The translations under genes were made by a program, and so were the position numbers. A model generated the notes under the pieces. The model ran no database searches, was not told the DNA's origin, and saw nothing but the letters and a program-made list of their open reading frames with translations. A stretch of 14,006 nt of DNA from Patescibacteria group bacterium (GTDB taxonomy: Bacteria > Patescibacteriota > Minisyncoccia > Phycocordibacterales > Phycocordibacteraceae), in contig JAFAQP010000096.1 in assembly GCA_019246385.1 (NCBI GenBank), positions 1 through 14,006 of the forward strand. The letters are read 5' to 3'. Numbering within the stretch: the stretch's first letter is position 1; each line of letters starts with the position of its first letter. Positions 1 through 6,533 of the stretch are shown piece by piece.

Positions 1-270
1 GATACGGCGGAGGTACGGGCGGCTCAACTAATACGCTCGGCAAGTCGGACCAGGAGCTCGGCTCTGCAGGCACCTCGGGAGGCAAGACAAATACTCTGGG
101 CCAGTCAGCTCAGGAGATCGGATCTGCCGGTACCTCGGGCGGTAAGACGAATGCGCTTGGCCAGTCGGATCAAGAGATCGGCTCCGCCGGTTTTAAGGGC
201 GGCGAAACTGGTGGTCTTGGGCAATCAGACCAGGAGATAGGCTATGGCGGCGCCACGGGCGGAAAAAGCG
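1..270 (+). repeat. 60-bp tandem repeat inside the Gly/Ser-rich gene
   Basis: About four units with an exact 60-bp period begin near positions 1, 61, 121 and 181, and a decaying fifth begins at 241. Each unit encodes 20 residues with the core LGQ-S-[DA]-Q-E-[IL]-G. Units differ mostly at third codon positions in the core and more freely between cores, which indicates older duplication with selection on the protein. The array reaches the window edge and probably continues upstream. Confidence 0.9.
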
Positions 271-1166
271 GATCAGGCGGCGAAAGCGGATCCGGTGGAT
301 TAGGAGGAACGGTCAGGGGAACGGCGGGCGGATGCGGCAGCTGGATAGACCAGCTCATCAGCTGGCTTTTCAAAACAGGATGCACGACGGGCTCGTATGG
401 TACGAGCGGCAGCATCGGAGTTTCCGGTGCCGGGGGTTCTTCCGGAGCGAACGGAAGGAGCAGTGGTTCCGGAGCCAGTTCGGCTTCCGGAGCAAGTTCC
501 GGGTCCGGTTCGAGCAGCGGCTTCGGCGGAAGCGGATCCGGCGGCGCCTCCGGAGCAACAGGCGCAAGCGGCTCACAGGGAACGAGTGCAGCGACAGGAG
601 GAAGCTCGGCTCAAGGAACAAGCGCATCATCAGGCGCAAGCGATACAGGAGGCACGAGCGGTATTTCGGGTACGTCGGGCACCTCGGGAACGAGCGGAAC
701 TTCGGGCGCGAGCGGTTCGGCGGGAGGTAGCGGAGCGGCGGGCACAAGCGAATCAGGAGGGAACACGGGGAGCGGAGGAGCGAGTAGCGGAAGCGGACGG
801 AGCACTGCAACTGGAGGAACTGCGGCGCGCGGCGGGAGCACGAGCGTCGGAAATTCCGGAAATATCGGTTCGTCAGGTTCTTCCGGTTCAAGTTTTGCGG
901 AAGGCGCAAGCGGCTCCAATATAAGCTCCGGTATCTCGGGAGGATCGGAAAACGCCGGCGGAATAGAAACCCGCGGAGGTACGGGGAGCGGCACCGGCAC
1001 CGGCGCGAATTCTTCCGGCGGAAATTACGGCTCGTCTGGAAACAGCGGGGTGAGCGCCTCAAACGGTTCGGAAACTCAGAAAGGAGTGAAGGGATGGTTC
1101 GACGGCGTATTCAATTTCCTTTTCGGGTGGGCGGTCAACTTATTCGTGCATCAGGGAACGCAATAG
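3..1166 (+). CDS. Gly/Ser-rich repeat protein, probably surface-exposed; 5' end outside the window
   Basis: An open frame runs from the window edge to TAG at 1164 (387 residues seen). It has no ATG in frame, so the start and any signal peptide lie upstream. The first ~85 residues are 20-residue repeats with the core LGQSDQEIGSAG. Next comes a Cys-flanked hydrophobic segment (CGSWIDQLISWLFKTGC, 333-383), then roughly 230 residues almost entirely of Gly, Ser, Ala and Thr, and finally a second hydrophobic segment (VKGWFDGVFNFLFGWAVNLF) just before the end. The two segments share W-[IF]-D-x-[LV]-[IF]-x-[WF]-L-F. Such composition is typical of secreted or surface linkers. The stop lies 4 nt before the first pilin-like gene, so the two are probably co-transcribed. 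I do not recognise a named family. An adhesin, a pilus-associated protein or a secreted substrate would all fit. Confidence 0.8.
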   Translation, partial: YGGGTGGSTNTLGKSDQELGSAGTSGGKTNTLGQSAQEIGSAGTSGGKTNALGQSDQEIGSAGFKGGETGGLGQSDQEIGYGGATGGKSGSGGESGSGGLGGTVRGTAGGCGSWIDQLISWLFKTGCTTGSYGTSGSIGVSGAGGSSGANGRSSGSGASSASGASSGSGSSSGFGGSGSGGASGATGASGSQGTSAATGGSSAQGTSASSGASDTGGTSGISGTSGTSGTSGTSGASGSAGGSGAAGTSESGGNTGSGGASSGSGRSTATGGTAARGGSTSVGNSGNIGSSGSSGSSFAEGASGSNISSGISGGSENAGGIETRGGTGSGTGTGANSSGGNYGSSGNSGVSASNGSETQKGVKGWFDGVFNFLFGWAVNLFVHQGTQ

Positions 1167-1170
1167 AATT

Positions 1171-1620
1171 ATGCTTTCTCGCTTCGCTACCCGCAGACTG
1201 CTTCTGCATAGTCTCATATTTTTCTGCGGATCCTTTCCGCTCATGGCGCGCGCCGACACCACGGTCACTAATCTTCAGCTTGAGCAGGTGATGCTCGCCC
1301 TCATTCCGCTCGTGAGCGAGATCACCAAAGTCCTCGCCGCATTCGCTCTTCTGGGCTTTTTCTGGGGAGGGACCATGTTCATCTGGAATGCCGGCAATGA
1401 AAAGAAAAGAGAGCAAGGGAAATACGTCTTTCTCTGGGGAATCATCGGATTCTTCGTTCTTCTTACCATAGACGGTATTGTTGCGACGCTCCAGAACACG
1501 TTCAGCCTCGGCGGCCTCCATCCGATAATTCCTCCGTCTGCCGATATCTCTCACTACAACGTCGGGAATGCCGGTGGGCAATCAGGAAATCCTCCTACCG
1601 ATACCGGCGGAGGCTGGTAA
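1171..1620 (+). CDS. Type IV secretion pilin-like small membrane protein 1
   Basis: A 149-residue protein. Residues 1-29 look like a Sec signal peptide ending ARA|D. Residues ~43-75 form a hydrophobic helix ending in ALLGFFWGGTMFIWNAG, followed by a charged loop (NEKKREQGK), a second helix (~87-107, WGIIGFFVLLTIDGIVATL) and a Gly-rich tail. Signal peptide, helix, basic loop, helix is the VirB2/TrbC arrangement and matches the T4SS-pilin family that I know from Patescibacteria; that assignment is from memory of the family pattern. The start is 4 nt after the upstream stop and has no good ribosome-binding site, consistent with coupling to the Gly/Ser-rich gene. The next two genes carry the same core. 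A short two-helix membrane protein of unrelated role is the alternative. Confidence 0.8.
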   Translation: MLSRFATRRLLLHSLIFFCGSFPLMARADTTVTNLQLEQVMLALIPLVSEITKVLAAFALLGFFWGGTMFIWNAGNEKKREQGKYVFLWGIIGFFVLLTIDGIVATLQNTFSLGGLHPIIPPSADISHYNVGNAGGQSGNPPTDTGGGW

Positions 1621-1692
1621 TTTTGAAGCAGCGATTGTCTTTTTTGCCCTATCCACAGCGGCAAGGAAGGGACGCGCAATTAAGGGTGAGAA

Positions 1693-1701
1693 TGCTACAC
1701 T
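1693..1701 (+). promoter_or_regulatory. Extended -10 promoter TGCTACACT ahead of pilin-like gene 2
   Basis: TGC-TACACT matches the extended -10 form found again upstream of GAPDH and of the gene at 14001. The predicted start of transcription is near 1708, leaving a leader of about 35 nt before ATG 1743. That leader is AU-rich and has no ribosome-binding site. No clear -35 is seen. The rest of the 1621-1742 gap holds nothing I can name. Confidence 0.5.
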
Positions 1702-1742
1702 TAAAGAGTTAGAAATTTAATGTTATTTATAAAGCGTATTTC

Positions 1743-2126
1743 ATGAAAAACATTTTACGAACAGGATTCGTCGCGATCGGAACGCTGCTTCCTCTCGCGG
1801 CTTTCGCAGATAACGGGAGTCTTGCCGACAGCGGCAGCGGAGCCGTTTCCCAGATCGGAGCTGTTATACGGAATGCGACTCCTGTTGTCGTTGCCTTGGC
1901 TCTTCTGGGCTTTTTCTGGGGCCTCGCTGTCTTCATATTTAATGCCGGCGATGAGAAGAAAAGGGGACAAGGCAGAAGCATAATGATCTGGGGTATACTC
2001 GCCCTTTTCATCATGCTGTCGGTCTTCGGCATCGTTCAGACTCTGCAGAAAACCTTCCAAGTCTCGAACACAACGATTCCTATTCCTTCCGTCAACACGA
2101 ACGCCATAGGTGCCGGCGGCGGATAA
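1743..2126 (+). CDS. Type IV secretion pilin-like small membrane protein 2
   Basis: A 127-residue protein with a signal peptide (1-22, cleavage likely AFA|D), a short Gly/Ser/Asp-rich mature N-terminus, a first helix (~46-68) ending ALLGFFWGLAVFIFNAG, the basic loop DEKKRGQGRS and a second helix (~81-101, WGILALFIMLSVFGIVQTL) followed by LQKTF. The helix-loop-helix core is clearly paralogous to the preceding gene: the ALLGFFWG, F-NAG-EKKR-QG and LQ-TF elements are shared. It has its own promoter candidate, so it may be made at a different level from its neighbour, as expected if one is a major and the other a minor subunit. Its stop is followed by a strong hairpin. Confidence 0.8.
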   Translation: MKNILRTGFVAIGTLLPLAAFADNGSLADSGSGAVSQIGAVIRNATPVVVALALLGFFWGLAVFIFNAGDEKKRGQGRSIMIWGILALFIMLSVFGIVQTLQKTFQVSNTTIPIPSVNTNAIGAGGG

Positions 2127-2146
2127 TATTAAACAAACTGACCTTT

Positions 2147-2175
2147 AGCGCGGCGCTTGTTGCGCCGCGCTTTCT
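2147..2175 (+). terminator. Perfect 10-bp GC hairpin followed by TTTCT
   Basis: AGCGCGGCGC (2147-2156) pairs perfectly with GCGCCGCGCT (2162-2171) around the loop TTGTT. The T tract after it is short, so termination may be partial. The hairpin ends 4 nt before the ATG of the third pilin-like gene and would also hinder ribosome entry there. Confidence 0.6.
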
Positions 2176-2442
2176 ATGGCCATCTTCTCGCATTTCATCG
2201 GAAAGATAGTTGCTCTCATCATTCAGCCCTTGATCGGACTTCTTTTCGCGGCAGCTCTTTTCATGTTCGGATGGGGGATCCTTGTGTTTTTCGATACCAG
2301 AGGAGCGGACCCTAAAGAGCGCGCCCGCGGCAAAGGCGTCCTTATGTGGGGCATCATCGGTTTTTTTATTATGGTATCGGGGATGTCCATAAACGCGGCG
2401 GTCACGAAAACATTCTGCGGAACTGCGTTTTGTATGCCCTAG
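2176..2442 (+). CDS. Type IV secretion pilin-like small membrane protein 3
   Basis: An 88-residue protein with the same core as the two upstream genes but no cleavable signal: helix 1 (~8-38) contains ALFMFGWGILVFFDTRG, the loop is ADPKERARGKG, and helix 2 (~56-76) contains WGIIGFFIMVSGMSINAAV, followed by TKTF. Two Cys lie near the C-terminus (CGTAFC), absent from the tails of the paralogs. WG, the basic loop with RGKG, WGIIGFF and the T-[KF] end align with the other two, so I infer triplication and divergence. The start codon is 4 nt downstream of a 10-bp hairpin with no room for a ribosome-binding site, so expression may be low or conditional. Confidence 0.72.
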   Translation: MAIFSHFIGKIVALIIQPLIGLLFAAALFMFGWGILVFFDTRGADPKERARGKGVLMWGIIGFFIMVSGMSINAAVTKTFCGTAFCMP

Positions 2443-2445
2443 CGA

Positions 2446-2622
2446 ATGCGCGGCTTCTCCGTCCTTGAAGTGGTCATCGCCCGCACGATACTCCGAAAAA
2501 GAGGTGATGCTACACTAGGCGCATATACGATAAACGATCACTATGGCGATGAGAGTAGCGATAAATGGTTTTGGCAGGATCGGACGGGCGTTCGTCCGCG
2601 CGAGCTATGGAAAGGGGGTTGA
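2446..2622 (+). pseudogene. Probable type IV prepilin remnant (N-terminal motif only)
   Basis: ATG 2446 opens a 58-codon frame beginning MRGFSVLEVVIA. This is an excellent match to the type III (prepilin peptidase) signal: a short basic leader, Gly before Phe at the cleavage point, and Glu at mature position 5. The match ends after ~12 residues. The rest is charged (RTILRKRGD...), lacks the long pilin helix, and runs through the GAPDH promoter and into the GAPDH gene in another frame. It is most simply the stub of a prepilin gene whose remainder was lost when GAPDH became adjacent. A chance match is possible because the motif is short. Confidence 0.4.
2508..2516 (+). promoter_or_regulatory. 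Extended -10 promoter TGCTACACT for the sugar-phosphate operon
   Basis: TGC-TACACT is identical to the element at 1693. The predicted transcript starts near 2523, about 20 nt before ATG 2543, with no ribosome-binding site in the leader. There is no convincing -35. Confidence 0.55.
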
Positions 2623-3562
2623 CGTCGTAGCGATAAACGACATTGGCTCTCCCGAAAGTCTCGCGTACCTTTTGAAATACGATACGGTCTACGGAAGGGC
2701 GCCTTTTCCAGTCGAGCTTAAGGATCGAACGCTCCGTATCGGGGATATGGAGGCGAAGCTTTATTCGGAAAAAGATCCGGGAGCGCTTCCGTGGAAAAGT
2801 CTCGCGGTAGATGTCGTCGTCGAATCGACCGGCATATTCAACGAATACGAGAAGGCCGCTCTTCACATCAAAGCCGGAGCAAAGAAAGTGGTCATTACCG
2901 CACCCGCGAAAGGCGACGCGCCCCAAGGGATATCCTCCGGGATGGTTCTCATGGGAATAAATGACGAGAAATTGAAAACCTGTCAGATATCCTCGAATGC
3001 TTCGTGCACCACGAATGCGGCAAGTCCGTTGATTGCGATACTTGATGAGGCGATCGGTATTGAAAAAGCCGTTCTATCGACCGTCCATGCCTATACCGCG
3101 AGCCAGGCGCTTGTCGACGGACCTTCAAGAAAGGAGCTGCGTGAAGGAAGAGCTGCGGCACAGAATATCGTTCCGAGCTCGACCGGTGCCGCCGTAGCGG
3201 TTACCAAAGTGTACGAAGGACTCGCCGGAAAATTCGACGGTATATCGCTTCGCGTGCCGGTACCCGCAGGTTCCATAGCAGATATTACCTTTATCGCCAA
3301 GCGCGAAACTTCCGCAGATGAAGTCAACGATATTCTCAGGAAAGCCGCGAAAGAGCCGCGCTGGGAAGGCATTTATACCGCGACGGACGACGAGCTGGTT
3401 TCCTCGGATATTGTCGGAGAGCACTACGGCGCGATCGCTGACCTCTCGATGACGCGTGTCATAGGAGGCAATCTCGTAAAGGTTTTAAGCTGGTACGACA
3501 ATGAAATGGGGTATGTGGCCACGCTGGTGAAGCATGTCCTGGCAACCGGAAGAGAGGCATGA
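2543..3562 (+). CDS. gap: Glyceraldehyde-3-phosphate dehydrogenase
   Basis: A 339-residue cytosolic enzyme oxidising glyceraldehyde 3-phosphate to 1,3-bisphosphoglycerate with NAD(P). The N-terminal Rossmann motif VAINGFGRIGR and the acidic residue in INDIGSPE favour NAD. The catalytic motif SNASCTTN has Cys155 as nucleophile and the conserved His follows in STVHAYT. NIVPSSTGAA and WYDNEMGY are also intact. Length is normal for the family. Starts at 2543 and at the third codon (2549) are both possible; 2543 is kept for lack of evidence against it. It heads an operon of pentose-phosphate genes and overlaps rpiB by ATGA. Phosphoglycerate kinase and triose-phosphate isomerase, frequent neighbours elsewhere, are not in this window. 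Confidence 0.97.
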   Translation: MAMRVAINGFGRIGRAFVRASYGKGVDVVAINDIGSPESLAYLLKYDTVYGRAPFPVELKDRTLRIGDMEAKLYSEKDPGALPWKSLAVDVVVESTGIFNEYEKAALHIKAGAKKVVITAPAKGDAPQGISSGMVLMGINDEKLKTCQISSNASCTTNAASPLIAILDEAIGIEKAVLSTVHAYTASQALVDGPSRKELREGRAAAQNIVPSSTGAAVAVTKVYEGLAGKFDGISLRVPVPAGSIADITFIAKRETSADEVNDILRKAAKEPRWEGIYTATDDELVSSDIVGEHYGAIADLSMTRVIGGNLVKVLSWYDNEMGYVATLVKHVLATGREA

Positions 3563-4011
3563 AAGTATATCTGGGCGCCGACCATCGCGGCTTCGATGCC
3601 AAGGAAAGCCTGAAAAGCTATCTTAGCGAAAAGGGATGGACGGTAATTGATGAAGGCGCGCTGACCAAAGAACCCACTGACGACTATCCGGATTTCGCGT
3701 ATCCAGTTGCGAAAGCCGTAGCGGAGGAACCGGGCTCACGGGGCGTGCTTCTTTGCGGCTCCGGTATGGGGATGGACGTTGTTGCGAACAAAGTCCGCGG
3801 CGTGCGGGCGACCGTCGGATACTCGAAGGACGCCATCATCCATGCGCGCGCGCATGACGACATAAATGTTCTGACCCTTGCCGCAGATGTTCTTTCGGCG
3901 AAAGAGATCGGGGAGTTTGTCGAATCTTTCCTTGAGACGCCTCTTGATCCGGGAGAACGCCATATGCGAAGACTCAAAAAAATAGAAGAGATAGAAAATA
4001 ATGAGCGATAA
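3559..4011 (+). CDS. rpiB: Ribose-5-phosphate isomerase B
   Basis: A 150-residue RpiB/LacAB-type isomerase interconverting ribose 5-phosphate and ribulose 5-phosphate. GADHRGFDAKE at the N-terminus, DYPDFA near residue 36 and GVLLCGSGMGMDVVANK carry the phosphate- and sugar-binding elements, with Cys66 at the position of the catalytic Cys. RAHDDINVLTL corresponds to the usual R-x-H-N-D-A-N stretch, with Asn changed to Asp. The start overlaps the GAPDH stop by 4 nt and has a GAGAGG ribosome-binding sequence 4 nt upstream, one of the few in this window. It overlaps the epimerase gene by 11 nt. LacA/LacB-type activity cannot be excluded from sequence, but the neighbours argue for RpiB. Confidence 0.95.
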   Translation: MKVYLGADHRGFDAKESLKSYLSEKGWTVIDEGALTKEPTDDYPDFAYPVAKAVAEEPGSRGVLLCGSGMGMDVVANKVRGVRATVGYSKDAIIHARAHDDINVLTLAADVLSAKEIGEFVESFLETPLDPGERHMRRLKKIEEIENNER

Positions 4012-4678
4012 AATCATTCCCGCCATACTGCCGGGCTCTCTAGAGGAATTGCGCGCGAAGCTCATGCGCGTGCGCGGCGCCGCCCGGACGATCCAGATAG
4101 ACGTATGCGACGGTTTCTTCGTCACCGCGCGCACATGGCCTTTTCATCGCGGCGAGCGTGAAGGGTTCGATCGGATGGTCAAGGGGGACGAAGGCCTGCC
4201 GTTCTGGGAAGATTTCAATTTCGAAGCTGATCTTATGGTCCAGGAACCGGAAAAAATGCTCCCTGAATGGATAGCGGCGGGCATATCGCGGGCCGTCATT
4301 CATATCGAATCGAAGCATGATATGGCGACATGTCGGAGAAATGCGGGCGATCTCATGGAGCTTGGCATTGCGCTCAATATAGAAACGCCGCTCGCGCGCG
4401 TTGCGGAATACATTCCAGGCATCGATTATGTACAGCTCATGGGGATCGCGACCATAGGCAGGCAGGGCGAACCGTTCGATGAACGCGTACTCGCGCGGAT
4501 CGCCGAACTGAAATCTCTCTACCCGGGTGTTACAATCCAAATCGACGGCGGAGTAAACAGGATGTCGGCGCCTCGTCTTGCGAAGGCGGGAGCCGATCGC
4601 CTCATCGCCGGCTCGGCGATATTGCGGAATGAAGACCCGAAAGAAGCCGTCAAAGAGCTCTCATCATTTTTCCCATGA
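4001..4678 (+). CDS. Divergent ribulose-phosphate 3-epimerase family protein
   Basis: A 225-residue TIM-barrel protein recognisable as the Rpe family from IQIDVCDGFFV (usual I-H-V-D-V-M-D-G), ADLMVQEPE (usual V-H-L-M), IALNIETPL, IQIDGGV and AGADRLIAGSAI. Expected role: interconversion of ribulose 5-phosphate and xylulose 5-phosphate, the step between its neighbours RpiB and transketolase. Both acid/base Asp are kept (D34, D182), but the two His that bind the metal in known Rpe are replaced (Gln32, Asp77), and the NPGFGGQ phosphate loop reads as an ATIGRQGEP-type sequence. It may be metal-free, use a different metal, or have a changed substrate. The start overlaps rpiB by 11 nt and the stop overlaps the transketolase gene by ATGA. 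Confidence 0.82.
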   Translation: MSDKIIPAILPGSLEELRAKLMRVRGAARTIQIDVCDGFFVTARTWPFHRGEREGFDRMVKGDEGLPFWEDFNFEADLMVQEPEKMLPEWIAAGISRAVIHIESKHDMATCRRNAGDLMELGIALNIETPLARVAEYIPGIDYVQLMGIATIGRQGEPFDERVLARIAELKSLYPGVTIQIDGGVNRMSAPRLAKAGADRLIAGSAILRNEDPKEAVKELSSFFP

Positions 4679-5544
4679 ACCTCAGCGACACGGACATTTC
4701 TGCGCTCGAAAAAAAAGCCGAAGCGGTCCGTGAAACCATAGTGCGAATGCTTGCTGCAGCAGGATCTGGCCACACCGCAGGACCTTTGGGAATGGCCGAT
4801 ATTTTCACCGCTTTTTATTTTCATATCCTGAACCACGATCCAAAAAATCCCGACTGGGAAGAGCGGGACCGTCTCATACTCAGCAACGGGCATATCACAC
4901 CGGTCCGCTATGCCGCTATGGCGCACGCCGGATATTTCCCGGTGGAAGAATGCATGACGTTGCGCAAATTCGGATCGCGGCTTCAGGGCCACCCGGAACG
5001 CGACAAACTGCCCGGGCTTGAGACGACTTCCGGTCCTTTGGGTTCCGGTCTTTCGCAGGCCGCGGGCATCGCTTATGGCGCGCGGATGGATGCAAGAAAA
5101 TTCCGCACCTACTGTTTTCTCTCGGACGGGGAACTGCAAGAAGGCAATTCGTGGGAAGGAGCGATGTTTGCCGGAGCGAACCGTCTCCACAATTTGACCG
5201 CGCTCGTCGACCGCAACAACATCCAGATAACCGGGGACACCGAAGACATCATGCCTTTGGAGCCTTTAGCGGATAAATGGAGTTCCTTCGGATGGCATGT
5301 ACTCGAAATAGACGGACACAATATGCGCGAGATACACGATGCGGTCGAAGAAGCGAAGGCCATCATCGAAAAGCCGACGGTCATCATCGCGCACACGATT
5401 CCCGGCAAAGGCGTACACGATATAGAAGGCGACTACCGATGGCACGGAAATCCGCCCGGCAAAGGGCCGACCGATAAGGTGCCGGCAGACAAGCAGGAAG
5501 AAGTGTTCCTGAACGAGATACGGGAATCGGCAAAACGCGCATGA
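4675..5544 (+). CDS. Transketolase, N-terminal (thiamine diphosphate-binding) subunit
   Basis: A 289-residue half of a split transketolase. It supplies the diphosphate-binding domain: SGHTAGPLGMAD (~31-42), RLILSNGHITPVRYA (~66-80), ETTSGPLGSGLSQAAGIA, and the metal/ThDP motif SDGELQEGNSWEG (150-162) followed by VDRNN (Asn181). It ends near IPGKGV and WHGNPPGK, where the pyrimidine domain would begin in a one-chain enzyme. Transketolase moves two-carbon units between ketose and aldose phosphates. The start overlaps the epimerase stop by 4 nt and the stop overlaps the C-terminal subunit by 4 nt, fitting coupled, equimolar synthesis of the two halves. Split transketolases of this kind are established in many bacteria and archaea. 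Confidence 0.93.
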   Translation: MNLSDTDISALEKKAEAVRETIVRMLAAAGSGHTAGPLGMADIFTAFYFHILNHDPKNPDWEERDRLILSNGHITPVRYAAMAHAGYFPVEECMTLRKFGSRLQGHPERDKLPGLETTSGPLGSGLSQAAGIAYGARMDARKFRTYCFLSDGELQEGNSWEGAMFAGANRLHNLTALVDRNNIQITGDTEDIMPLEPLADKWSSFGWHVLEIDGHNMREIHDAVEEAKAIIEKPTVIIAHTIPGKGVHDIEGDYRWHGNPPGKGPTDKVPADKQEEVFLNEIRESAKRA

Positions 5545-6533
5545 TATACGAAAACGCAAAACTTTCTGACCAGGTATTCACCGATGGCATCGGCAAAGCG
5601 CCGACGCGGGACGGATTCGGCAAGGGATCCGTGGAAGCGGGAAAGAAAGACGATCGTGTCGTCGTACTTTCTGCGGATCTCGCCGAATCCACCCGCGCGG
5701 AATGGTTCAAGAAAGAATTTCCCGAGCGCTTTATCGAGGTCGGCGTCGCTGAGCAGAATATGGCGACGGTCGCCGCAGGACTTGCGAACTACGGAAAGAT
5801 TCCTTTCATCACTTCCTACGCGGCATTTTCTCCGGGAAGGAATTACGAGCAGATACGCACTACGACCGCGCTGAACGACGTGCCCGTAAAAGTGTGCGGC
5901 ATGCATGCCGGAATCTCAGTGGGACCGGATGGCGCCACGCACCAGATGCTCGAAGATATCGCTCTTATGCGCGCGATGCCGAATATGACTGTCATCGTCC
6001 CCGCCGACGCCGAAGAGGGAAGGAAGGCGACGTATGCCGCAGCATTCACCGGCAAGCCCGCATATCTGCGTTTCGCTCGGGACAAAACTGCTGTTTTCAC
6101 CACGCCCGACACGCCGTTTGAGATAGGAAAAGCCTATTATCTCTGGAAGGGAGAGAAACCGAAGGTCGCGATAATCGGATGCGGGCATCTCTTATATGAC
6201 GCGTTGCTCGCCGCGAAAACTCTCCAAGAAGCAGGGATCCAGGTTTCGGTCATCAACAGCCATACGATCAAGCCTTTAGACACTGGAACTATTCTTGCCG
6301 CTGCGAAGGAGGCAGGTGCGATCGTTACCGTTGAAGAACATCAGGCGGCTGGAGGCTTGGGAAGCGCCATTGCCGAATTCCTCTCTGAAACCCATCCTGT
6401 TCTCATGCGCTTTATCGCGATCAAAGACCGCTTCGGCCAGTCGGGAGAACCGAGCGAACTTATGAAAGAGTATGGACTTACTGCTGAAGATATCGCACAG
6501 GCGGTACGCGATTTAGCAAATCATGAAGCATAG
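5541..6533 (+). CDS. Transketolase, C-terminal subunit (pyrimidine-binding and C-terminal domains)
   Basis: A 330-residue partner of the preceding gene. The pyrimidine domain has GFGKGSVEAGKKDDRVVVLSADL and RFIEVGVAEQNMATVAAGLA, where Glu71 corresponds to the Glu that activates the cofactor. FITSYAAF, GMHAGISVGPDGATHQMLEDIALMR and KPAYLRFARDK follow. The C-terminal domain (~210-330) has VEEHQAAGGLGSAIAE and DRFGQSGEP. The same fold occurs in deoxyxylulose-phosphate synthase and in pyruvate dehydrogenase beta, but the neighbouring N-subunit and pentose-phosphate genes settle the call. The ATGA overlap with the N-subunit gene leaves no separate ribosome-binding site. The last 11 nt overlap a small membrane protein gene. 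Confidence 0.93.
   Translation: MIYENAKLSDQVFTDGIGKAPTRDGFGKGSVEAGKKDDRVVVLSADLAESTRAEWFKKEFPERFIEVGVAEQNMATVAAGLANYGKIPFITSYAAFSPGRNYEQIRTTTALNDVPVKVCGMHAGISVGPDGATHQMLEDIALMRAMPNMTVIVPADAEEGRKATYAAAFTGKPAYLRFARDKTAVFTTPDTPFEIGKAYYLWKGEKPKVAIIGCGHLLYDALLAAKTLQEAGIQVSVINSHTIKPLDTGTILAAAKEAGAIVTVEEHQAAGGLGSAIAEFLSETHPVLMRFIAIKDRFGQSGEPSELMKEYGLTAEDIAQAVRDLANHEA

Noticed and set aside
1..270. 60-bp repeats as a CRISPR array
   Set aside because: Repeats are directly adjacent, in frame and coding, with no unique spacers between them.
332..1062. Long open frames in other frames and on the minus strand across the Gly/Ser region (up to 230 codons)
   Set aside because: They come from the biased GGN/AGC/TCN codon pattern of the true frame 3-1166; translations are Arg-, Ala- or Pro-rich nonsense.
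2543..5544. Possible UGA recoding, as in some Patescibacteria
   Set aside because: TGA ends GAPDH, the epimerase and transketolase N at the expected lengths, and no in-frame TGA interrupts a conserved domain.
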